64,000 bases of DNA, from NCBI GenBank assembly GCA_011526105.1, contig WYAZ01000001.1, forward strand, positions 42,347 to 106,346, given 5' to 3'. Below the pieces are notes generated by a model, which worked only from the letters and a program-made list of their open reading frames with translations, searched no databases and was not told where the DNA came from. This document shows, in pieces, positions 55,977 to 64,000 of this stretch. Position 1 is the first letter of the stretch. Each line of letters opens with the position of its first letter. A program made the position numbers and the translations under genes. This DNA is from Deltaproteobacteria bacterium. Its GTDB lineage: Bacteria > Myxococcota > Kuafuiibacteriia > Kuafuiibacteriales > Kuafuiibacteriaceae.

Positions 55977-56984
55977 ATGTCCCTGGCGGCCGACTTTGGC
56001 ATCACCCTCACCCAGCACGTGCTCAGGAACCAGCATCAGCACCCGGATGCGCGCGGTCACTTTTCGCAGCTCATCACGCAGATTGGGGTGGCGGGCAAAC
56101 TCATCGCGGCGCAGGTGCGACGCGCGGGCATCATCGAGCTCTGGGGCACCACTGGCACCACCAACGTCCAGGGTGAGACCGTCCAGAAACTCGACCGTAT
56201 CGCCAATGACACCTTCATCGAGGTCCTGAAGCGATCCGGCTGCGTCGCCGCCATGGCGTCGGAGGAAGAGACCAAGATCATCCCGGTGCCCAAGGAGATG
56301 AGCGGCGACTACGTGGTGGCCTTCGACCCACTCGACGGCTCGAGCAACATCGACGCAAACGTCTCCATCGGGACCATCTTCGCCATCTACAAGCGAAACA
56401 ACCCGCGGGACGTGGTGGATCGAGACTTCTTGCGCCCGGGTTCCGAGCAGGTCGCCGCCGGCTACATCATCTATGGCTCTTCCACGGCGCTGGTCTACAC
56501 CGACGGCGTGAGCGTGGACTGCTTCACCCTGGACCCTTCCAGCGGCGAGTTCTTCCTGACCCGCGAAGACGTCAAGATCCCGGAGCGCCTGAAGGTGCTC
56601 TCGCTCAACGAGTGCAACGAGCCCTATTGGCCGGCCGGCATCCAGGGTTATCTCCGTTCGGTCAAGGCTCAGAACACGGAGGAGAAGCGGGTCATTTCCT
56701 CGAGGCACATTGGCTCATTGGTGTCGGACTTCCATCGGAACCTGGTTAAGGGCGGGCTCTTTCTGTATCCGCCTCACAAGACCACCGGTCGCGGCAAGCT
56801 GCGCCTGCTCTACGAGTGCAACCCGCTCGCCTTCATCGCGGAGATCGCGGGCGGGGCCGCCTCCAACGGCAAGCAGCGCATCCTCGATCTCCTGCCCACC
56901 GACCTCCATGAGCGCACCGGTCTCTACATTGGCCCCAAGGCCGAGGTCGCCGCGGTCGAGGCTTGGCTGGCCAAGGGCGAGTAG
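55977..56984 (+). CDS. fbp: Fructose-1,6-bisphosphatase class I
   Basis: This Mg-dependent enzyme hydrolyses fructose 1,6-bisphosphate in gluconeogenesis. Visible signatures are GDYVVAFDPLDGSSNID (the DPLDGSS metal loop), the earlier ASEEETKII, and YIIYGSSTALVYT. RHIGSLVSDFHRNLVKGGLFLYP lies near the substrate site, and LRLLYECNPLAFIAE, a late conserved motif, follows. The 335-residue length is normal. The ATG at 55977 fits the family's N terminus (LTQHVLRNQ follows). It is the only clear central-carbon gene here. Confidence 0.97.
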   Translation: MSLAADFGITLTQHVLRNQHQHPDARGHFSQLITQIGVAGKLIAAQVRRAGIIELWGTTGTTNVQGETVQKLDRIANDTFIEVLKRSGCVAAMASEEETKIIPVPKEMSGDYVVAFDPLDGSSNIDANVSIGTIFAIYKRNNPRDVVDRDFLRPGSEQVAAGYIIYGSSTALVYTDGVSVDCFTLDPSSGEFFLTREDVKIPERLKVLSLNECNEPYWPAGIQGYLRSVKAQNTEEKRVISSRHIGSLVSDFHRNLVKGGLFLYPPHKTTGRGKLRLLYECNPLAFIAEIAGGAASNGKQRILDLLPTDLHERTGLYIGPKAEVAAVEAWLAKGE

Positions 56985-57013
56985 AAGCGCCGCCAAAGCG
57001 AGCCCGAGACTCG

Positions 57014-57025
57014 CGCAAATTTGCG
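57014..57025 (+). promoter_or_regulatory. 12-bp palindrome upstream of the hypothetical gene
   Basis: CGCAAATTTGCG is a perfect palindrome eight bases before TACAAT (57033-57038), a -10-like element. The ATG at 57047 lies only eight bases after that element, so the mRNA may be leaderless. No -35 is visible; the palindrome may be an activator or repressor site. Confidence 0.35.
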
Positions 57026-57046
57026 ACCGGAGTACAATCGCCCCGC

Positions 57047-57613
57047 ATGGGTCAGGAGCAAAACGTCAGCCATCGCCTCCTGGCCAAGGTGGGGCTCGAA
57101 CGTGTTCACCGCGCGCTCAGCCACGACGAACGCATCGAGGACGTGAGACCCATCGACGCGCGGGCGTTCAAGACCGGGGCGACCGTGATACTCGGGACCT
57201 TCAGACACGCACTTCACGTCTTCGTCGATCTCGAAGAAGGACGTCTCGTCATCGGCTGCTTGTTGCCGCTTTCGGATCCGGGCAGCAGCAAGAAGGCCCT
57301 GGAGCGGCGCCTTCGCCAGCTCCCCAAGAGGGGTCTCGCGGATGGCGCCCCGCTCAAGAGCACCGTCACCGAGAAGAGCTTGGACACCTGGGTGGCGCCC
57401 ACGCTCGAGCTCGTCTCCTCGCAGACCGGGGCCGAGGCGGCGCTCTCGGAGCTCATCGTGGCCGCGGGCGAGGCTTTTACGGTCCTGGGAACCTTGCGGC
57501 GCATCCGTCGGAGCCACGCCCCCCTGCACGCGGAGACGCAACTCAGCCTGCCTCTGCCCGAGTCTGCGGCTGAGTCCCAACTCACCCTTCCCATACTTAC
57601 AAAGCTCGACTGA
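57047..57613 (+). CDS. Hypothetical protein
   Basis: The 188-residue product is not recognised. It is soluble, begins SHRLLAKVGLERVHRALS, and has beta-type segments ATVILGTFRHALHVFVDL and GRLVIGCLLPLS, then a helical stretch (KKALERRLRQLPKRG). The middle part (LDTWVAPTLELVSSQTGAEAAL) may be amphipathic. The end is a TQLSLPLPESAAESQLTLP tail with two similar short repeats. It is not an enzyme by any visible motif. It lies 62 bases after fbp and 42 bases before the pseudokinase gene. Confidence 0.65.
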   Translation: MGQEQNVSHRLLAKVGLERVHRALSHDERIEDVRPIDARAFKTGATVILGTFRHALHVFVDLEEGRLVIGCLLPLSDPGSSKKALERRLRQLPKRGLADGAPLKSTVTEKSLDTWVAPTLELVSSQTGAEAALSELIVAAGEAFTVLGTLRRIRRSHAPLHAETQLSLPLPESAAESQLTLPILTKLD

Positions 57614-57655
57614 GTTCCCTTTGCATCGAGACGCGGTTAGGCTCCACCAGAGCCC

Positions 57656-59383
57656 GTGAGCCCCAGTAGTTCGTTCTTTCCCGCCGCCAAAGTAGGCCCC
57701 TACGAGATCGCCTCTCGGCTCGGCCGCGGCTTTGTCACCGAGGTCTGGCTCGCGTACCGGCCGGACGGCGCCGGGCGCATGCAGGCGATGGCGCTCAAGC
57801 GCCTTCACCACCGAGATCCCGCGCTCGACGCGTCGTACCGGAGTGCGCTCGAGCGGGCCGAACTCGTGGATCATCCGAACGTGGTCCACGTCTTCTCCTC
57901 CTTCGTGCACGGCGAGGAGTGCGTGGCGGTCATGGAGATGATCGATGGGGTGAACCTGAGGGAGCTCGTCGACGCCCTCTCTGAGACCGCCATCCACCTC
58001 AACCCAAAACAAGCGGTCTGGATTGCCCGAGAGTGCATCCGAGCGGCCTATGAAGTGCAGTCCCAGGTCACCGGCGCCGAGGTCGATCACGGCTACTTAT
58101 CTTCGAGCAACGTGCTCCTCGCTCGAGATGGGGTCGTGCGAATCAGCGACTTCATCCTCGCGCGCACGACCCACGATCGGCGGCTCGTGGGCGACTTGGC
58201 GCGCGCGTCCGAGCATGATGCCATCTCGGTCGCGCGCATCCTCGTGGGGCTCCTGTCCGGCCGTACCCCCGAGGACGTGCCCGCGAAGGAGCTCGTCGGC
58301 CGAGCAGAGGTGCTGGGTCGAGCTTCGGTGTCGGCGTTTGTGAAGAGCTGCCTGGCCGAAGGGAGCTCGAGCCGGCTTCGCGCGCTCGAGGAGGACCTGG
58401 GGCGGATGTTCTATGCCGAGCTCGGTGCCCACGAGACCAAGGACGGAACCCCGGCGATCAGCGCGCTCGTGCGTGACGTGCTGCCGGCGGCCGAAGCGCG
58501 GCGGGCACGCATGGACACCACGGCGTTCTTCCCTTTCTCGCGCGATGAGGACGCCGGTGCGCCCACCATCGCGACCCGCGCGAGCTTTGGTCTTTCGCAG
58601 ATGCTCGAGGCCCGCAACCAACCCGTGGTGCCCTCTCCGCTCACCGCGCGTGACATCCCTACCGGCTTCACGCGCGACGTGAACCTGGACAGCGCGTTGC
58701 TCGAAGCCCAGTCGGACCCAGCGGCGCGAGGGGCGAGCCAGTCGGAGGCCTCCACCGACGAGGACGTTCCGGCCCAGGCCGAACAGGAGCCTGAACGCCC
58801 CAAACGCATCGTCGAGCTTCGTGTCCCCGCGCGACCCGGAAGGGTCAGCGAGAGTCCGCCGCCGACGATGGGCTCCGCCGGAGCGACGAACTCGAACCCG
58901 GGAAGGGTCGGCCTGACGCAGAGCTCAGAGATGAAGGCTCCGCTTCTGCATCGAGTCGCGCCGCTGGCACTCGCGTTCTCGGTGGGGGTGTGCGCCACGG
59001 CAGTGGTGTTTGCGTACATCGTACTTCGGCGCGCGCAGCCGGAGCAGATCGTACCCGAGCGTGTGATGATGCCCGGCCCCGCTGCGACCCCGGTGTCTCC
59101 GGCGGCCGAGAAGGCGGCGCCAGAGCTCACGCTCGAGAGCCGCCTCGCGCTCATCGCGGCGTTGTCCGAGGGTGATGCATCGCGGGGAGTGATGCTCGAT
59201 GAGGCGATCGTGGAGCTGAAGCGCCGGATGCAGAGCTCGAAGCACGATGAGCGCACGAAGGCCAAGGTGGCGCGGCTCATCGAGAAGGCGGAGGCGCAGA
59301 GGGACGCCGGGCCGCTGCTTTCCGCGCTGCGGATGTTGAGTGCGCCGCGGCCCGCGAAGCTGGCGCCGGCCGAGGAGTTTTGA
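57656..59383 (+). CDS. Membrane-anchored pseudokinase
   Basis: A GTG start gives 575 residues. Residues 15-265 keep the kinase fold: YEIASRLGRGFVTEVWLA and MALKRL (Lys48). The catalytic loop is HGYLSSSNVLL (145-155) instead of HRDLKPxNVLL, and DFG is DFI (165-167). Both the catalytic Asp and the metal-binding Gly of DFG are altered, so phosphotransfer is very unlikely. A Ser/Pro linker, a membrane helix (about 433-455) and a helical periplasmic part follow. The stop directly abuts the convergent FG-GAP lipoprotein gene (59384), with no intervening bases. Confidence 0.8.
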   Translation: MSPSSSFFPAAKVGPYEIASRLGRGFVTEVWLAYRPDGAGRMQAMALKRLHHRDPALDASYRSALERAELVDHPNVVHVFSSFVHGEECVAVMEMIDGVNLRELVDALSETAIHLNPKQAVWIARECIRAAYEVQSQVTGAEVDHGYLSSSNVLLARDGVVRISDFILARTTHDRRLVGDLARASEHDAISVARILVGLLSGRTPEDVPAKELVGRAEVLGRASVSAFVKSCLAEGSSSRLRALEEDLGRMFYAELGAHETKDGTPAISALVRDVLPAAEARRARMDTTAFFPFSRDEDAGAPTIATRASFGLSQMLEARNQPVVPSPLTARDIPTGFTRDVNLDSALLEAQSDPAARGASQSEASTDEDVPAQAEQEPERPKRIVELRVPARPGRVSESPPPTMGSAGATNSNPGRVGLTQSSEMKAPLLHRVAPLALAFSVGVCATAVVFAYIVLRRAQPEQIVPERVMMPGPAATPVSPAAEKAAPELTLESRLALIAALSEGDASRGVMLDEAIVELKRRMQSSKHDERTKAKVARLIEKAEAQRDAGPLLSALRMLSAPRPAKLAPAEEF

Positions 59384-61312
59384 TCACGGGTCGTAGGTGT
59401 GGACGGCGCCGGAGTTGGGGCAGTCTTCCAGATCGGGCTCGTCGTCGGATTCAGCTCGGCAGAAGGGGTCTGACGGGGCGCCAATAGCGAGGAAGCCGTC
59501 TTGGAGTGCGATCGAGCTCGAGAAGCGTGCGAGATGAGGCCACGGCCGTTCGGACCTGAACTCGGCCTCCAGCTCGAAGCCGTTTGGGCCACGCCGAAAG
59601 CCATAGGCGGCCCCAGACCGAACGCAGTTCCAGCCTCCGGGGGAGGTTTCTCGGCACTCTCCGAATCCAGGCGCGCCGACCACGAGCGTATCTCGGGAGA
59701 CCGCCAACGCGAGACCGAACTCCATGTAGCGGTACGGAGCTGAGGGGACGATGCGCTGCTCGAGCTCGAAAAGATCCGAGGCGCCGCCAAAGATAGATAC
59801 CGCGCCGACCTCGTCACAAGTCCGTGATCCGCCCGTGCTCGAGGTTTCACTGCAGAGAAACTCCCACGGCTGTCCCACGAACACCCGCGACCCGTCCGTG
59901 ACGACTCCGCCGAGCGCCCCAAGCTGCGTGTGGTCCGGGATGACGTCGATCGCTTTGATCCAAGTCCAGCCGCCTTGTTCCCCGGCGCGGAAGACCTCGA
60001 CCATGCTCGATCGGAGACACGGACTCGGGAACCCGCGCTCCTCCACGGCCGCCCTGCACGACTCTCGCGACACGGTGGACGCCACGAGCAAGTCCTTCTC
60101 GAAGGAGAGCTTCAGGCCCACACCTGCGTAGACCTCGGGGTGCATGGACTTGAGAATCCACTCCTGCCGCCAGGTCGTGCCGGAGCGGCGGAACTGGTAG
60201 AGGGCGCCGCTGTCGGTGCATCCGGACGGACTCTCGTCACGCGAGGGGCCTTCGCCGCAGGAGTCTTGCCCGGACGCGCCGACGATCGCCACGTCGCCCG
60301 AGAGCGCGACGCTGGAGCCGAACCAGTCAGCGACGGTTGGCGTGGATGCCTTCAAGAAGGCCTCCTGCCGCCAGCCCTCCGACGTGCGACGGAAGACGAA
60401 CGCGGCGCCAAAGCTCTGGCAGACGAGCTGAACCTGACTCCCGTTGATTCCCGAGGCGCACGCGGCGTCCCGATGCGCGCCGATCAGGATGGTGTCCCCG
60501 CTCACCGCAACGCTGCGGCCGAACTCCTGGCCCGTGTGTGTGTTCGAAGGCTTGAGATAGGCCTCGCGCAGCCAGCCCGAAGGTGACCAGCGATACACGT
60601 AGGCCGCGCCGGCCCCAGGGCACGAGTCATCACCCTCGGCGCTCCCGACGCCTTTGCCGCAGGCGCTATCCCCGGGACGCCCGACCACGAGTGTTTTGTC
60701 GTCGATGGCGAGGACCTGGCCAAACCAAGCGTACTCTCGTGGCACCTCGAGCTTCAGCAAGCCGCGTCGTCCGCTGCCGAGGACCTCGAGCCCGGTCCGA
60801 GGTGCGTCCCAGAGCACGTCTTCGCCGGGAGCGCCCGACCACGAACAACTCGGGTCCACTCGGGCTGGGAAGCAATCTCCCGCGCTCCGGGCCACCCGAA
60901 CCTGCTGGAGCGCCAAGGTGGTCGAAGGCTCGAGGCTCCAGCGCTCGCCCTCCCCGTCTTCAGTGAGCGGACGCGACAGACCGCAGCGGGTCGGCGGTAG
61001 AGGCTCGCCGCCTTCTTCCGCTTGGAGCCGACCACGCGCCAGACCCAGCTCCAGAAGATCGCAGCGGTACAAGGCGAGCTCGAGCTTCGTCGCATCGGTC
61101 AGGTCCGCCGTTTGAAGTTGCTCGCTGGGCTCGGAGGCCCCGCCGTAGAGATCGAGCGCAAACAGCTCGGGCCCAGCCGCAGGGGTGCCATCCCGAAACA
61201 CCGCGAGCACCGCAGCGCGCGTATCCTCAGGAATCGGAAGGTCGATACCTTGCGTGGGCGGTTGACATGCGAGCAGCGCGCCCAGCATCGGCACGAGGAA
61301 CCAGCGCTTCAT
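59384..61312 (-). CDS. FG-GAP/integrin-alpha-like repeat lipoprotein
   Basis: The ATG at 61312 gives MKRWFLVPMLGALLAC (mature CQPPTQG). The 642-residue product contains about six repeats of the type WFGQVLAIDDKTLVVGRPGDSACG, FGRSVAVSGDTILIGAHRDA, WFGSSVALSGDVAIVGASGQDSCG and FGLALAVSRDTLVVGAPGFGEC. These are FG-GAP blades of an alpha-integrin-like propeller, each followed by a Cys-containing insert. Such proteins bind surfaces or ligands. The start overlaps the stop of the PEGA-like membrane protein gene (ATGA), so it is the last gene of the kinase operon. Confidence 0.8.
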   Translation of the reverse strand: MKRWFLVPMLGALLACQPPTQGIDLPIPEDTRAAVLAVFRDGTPAAGPELFALDLYGGASEPSEQLQTADLTDATKLELALYRCDLLELGLARGRLQAEEGGEPLPPTRCGLSRPLTEDGEGERWSLEPSTTLALQQVRVARSAGDCFPARVDPSCSWSGAPGEDVLWDAPRTGLEVLGSGRRGLLKLEVPREYAWFGQVLAIDDKTLVVGRPGDSACGKGVGSAEGDDSCPGAGAAYVYRWSPSGWLREAYLKPSNTHTGQEFGRSVAVSGDTILIGAHRDAACASGINGSQVQLVCQSFGAAFVFRRTSEGWRQEAFLKASTPTVADWFGSSVALSGDVAIVGASGQDSCGEGPSRDESPSGCTDSGALYQFRRSGTTWRQEWILKSMHPEVYAGVGLKLSFEKDLLVASTVSRESCRAAVEERGFPSPCLRSSMVEVFRAGEQGGWTWIKAIDVIPDHTQLGALGGVVTDGSRVFVGQPWEFLCSETSSTGGSRTCDEVGAVSIFGGASDLFELEQRIVPSAPYRYMEFGLALAVSRDTLVVGAPGFGECRETSPGGWNCVRSGAAYGFRRGPNGFELEAEFRSERPWPHLARFSSSIALQDGFLAIGAPSDPFCRAESDDEPDLEDCPNSGAVHTYDP

Positions 61313-62405
61313 GGCGTGCTCGACCCGTCGGCGAGCACACTCACCGTAAACGCCGCCGCGCCAAGCCCCACACCGAGCGCGGTCCACCACCACGGTTGAT
61401 CGGACGCGTCGCTCAGCAGGACGCCACCGGCCATCACTCCTCCAGCGAGCGCGAGCGAGTAGCCCAGCGGCGCGGTCGGCACTGGCCCCAGGCGCGTGAA
61501 GGCGGAGGTCTCGATCGCGCAAGGCGGATCACCGACCACCTGCAGACACCGAGCCGGAGACGCGCCGCCCTGAGCAACGGCCACCGCGATAAACGCACCC
61601 CCCGCTGCTACGAGACTGAGCCCGGTGACGAGCACCGCGGCCCTCGGCACACGCGCCTCACGCAGCCGGCGGTCCACCAGCGCGGGGTGCCAGGTGGTCA
61701 CGCGGTCGCGATCGATCTGCAGCGTCTCGGTCGAGATGTCGTAGTCTGGATGCTCGAGTTCGAGGGTGCGAGCGCCGACCGCCACGTCGTCGAGCTCGAG
61801 CTCCGCGGTCGAAGCCTCGAAGCGCCGGCCATCGAGCTTCAGCACGAATCCATCGGTGGGCAACTCGACCCGCAGCGTGCCGTGGGGGCGCCACGCGCCA
61901 AGCTTCTGGAGCGGTGGCTCGAGCCCGTTCATCAATGGGTCGATGAGCGTCCGAGGATGATCGGAAAGCGAGACCTCGAAGAGCTCGAAGGCCACCACAA
62001 ACTCGTCGAGCGACGGGATCTCGAGGCCCTCGTTCAGCGCGCGCGAGAGCGCGACGTGGGCCTCGCGGCTCCGAACGAGCTGCCACGACACCTGCGTCTG
62101 CCCATCCGCGCCGGCCGGCAACAGCGAGACGGACAAGCTCAGCTCAGGCACCTTTCGCCGACCACTCGCGCTCGCACGGATGATCGCGCGGACTGGGTCG
62201 TCCGAGTCTTCGACCAGCGCGCTCACGTCCTCGACGCCATGGTGCGTGAGGCCCTCGATGGCGACGCGAAGCGCATCGAGTGTTTGTGCGCGCTCGTCTC
62301 CGGTGATGGTGGGCGCGCGAAAGACGAGTGCCATGACCTCGCGCTCCGAGACCGGAAGTTCGGAGAGGTTCGACGCGACAAGCAGCGCAAAGAGGCAGAG
62401 CGGGC

Positions 62406-62424
<19 letters not shown>
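61309..62424 (-). CDS. PEGA-like periplasmic/membrane protein
   Basis: The 371-residue product has a short hydrophobic start (CLFALLVASNL), then a globular part. A PEGA-like segment (GTLRVELPTDGFVLKLDGRRFEA... read as LPTDGFVLKLDGRR, and GARTLELEHPDYDI) lies near 190-235. Three C-terminal helices (ARVPRAAVLVTGLSLVAAGG, LGYSLALAGGVMAGG, WWWTALGVGLGAAAFTVSV) anchor it. PEGA segments occur in Myxococcota kinase outer domains; here the domain is on a separate partner. Cotranscribed with the kinase upstream (19-base overlap) and the FG-GAP lipoprotein downstream (4-base overlap). Confidence 0.68.
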
Positions 62425-63878
<1,454 letters not shown>

Positions 63879-64000
63879 GGAATGCTCATTCTACCCCACG
63901 CACCCAGACCCGGCAGGCCCTCGGAACCACGGGATGATGCGACAGCTCCCGCCCGCGCCTCGGCTGCAGGGCATGCAGCCTTGCGTGCGCATGTGCGGCG

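Overview
The window is GC-rich, densely coded chromosomal DNA most likely from a member of the Myxococcota (a deltaproteobacterial, Polyangiales/Sandaracinaceae-like genome). The reasons are six Hanks-type protein kinases or kinase-like proteins with C-terminal membrane anchors, an AgmX/PglI-type motility/envelope protein, about a dozen predicted lipoproteins with Asp/Pro/Gly linkers, Cys-rich repeat and Kelch lipoproteins, and strong G/C preference at third codon positions. GTG and TTG starts are common. Nothing points to a plasmid, prophage or CRISPR array. I count 47 protein genes and one tRNA.

Layout. 1-3.9 kb: an AgmX-like protein, an acidic orphan, then a minus-strand pair (lipoprotein plus a methyltransferase that is itself a predicted lipoprotein). 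3.9-9.3 kb: a fusion of a cNMP-binding domain, four [4Fe-4S] clusters and a membrane cytochrome b, preceded in its operon by a large TPR protein. 9.4-17.5 kb: a kinase with PEGA repeats, hemL, a Cys-rich lipoprotein, then a minus-strand trio (CPBP protease, FliK-C-like protein, pseudokinase). 17.7-22.9 kb: a 1352-residue Cys-repeat/Kelch lipoprotein and a DUF6599-like protein. 23.0-28.4 kb: a tightly overlapping redox cassette (Tat-exported DUF362 protein, NapH-NapG-like fusion, Tat-exported aldo/keto reductase, PQQ-type propeller). 28.4-30.3 kb: tRNA-Gly(CCC) followed by a decayed tyrosine recombinase and an O-antigen-ligase-like gene of more relaxed codon use, probably an old integration scar. 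30.3-37.3 kb: a CotH lipoprotein, a HEAT protein with a degenerate HD-GYP-like partner, a hydrolase-OsmC fusion and a CBS protein. 37.4-50.2 kb: a pectin-acetylesterase-like lipoprotein, two tandem paralogous CxxCH lipoproteins, an acyltransferase, and an operon of two lipoproteins, a flavin reductase and an NAD(P)-binding protein. 50.4-59.4 kb: a DHH-like protein with permuted motif order, an FmdB-like protein, degenerate NlpC/P60 and SLT proteins, an active kinase, fbp and a second pseudokinase. 59.4-63.9 kb: a minus-strand operon of kinase, PEGA-like membrane protein and FG-GAP lipoprotein.

How it fits together. Only hemL (tetrapyrrole synthesis), fbp (gluconeogenesis), the tRNA and perhaps the acyltransferase are clear housekeeping genes. 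The rest is envelope and signalling machinery: lipoproteins that appear to be displayed outside, kinases with extracytoplasmic sensory regions, and membrane-bound electron transfer. A recurring theme is domains that keep their fold signature but have lost the catalytic residue: two pseudokinases, an HD-GYP without its metal ligands, an NlpC/P60 without Cys/His, an SLT without its Glu, and an alpha/beta hydrolase half without its Ser. A second theme is a CGD/CGE-type acidic start on many lipoproteins, which may be a sorting signal. All functional assignments come from motif reading alone, without database searches.
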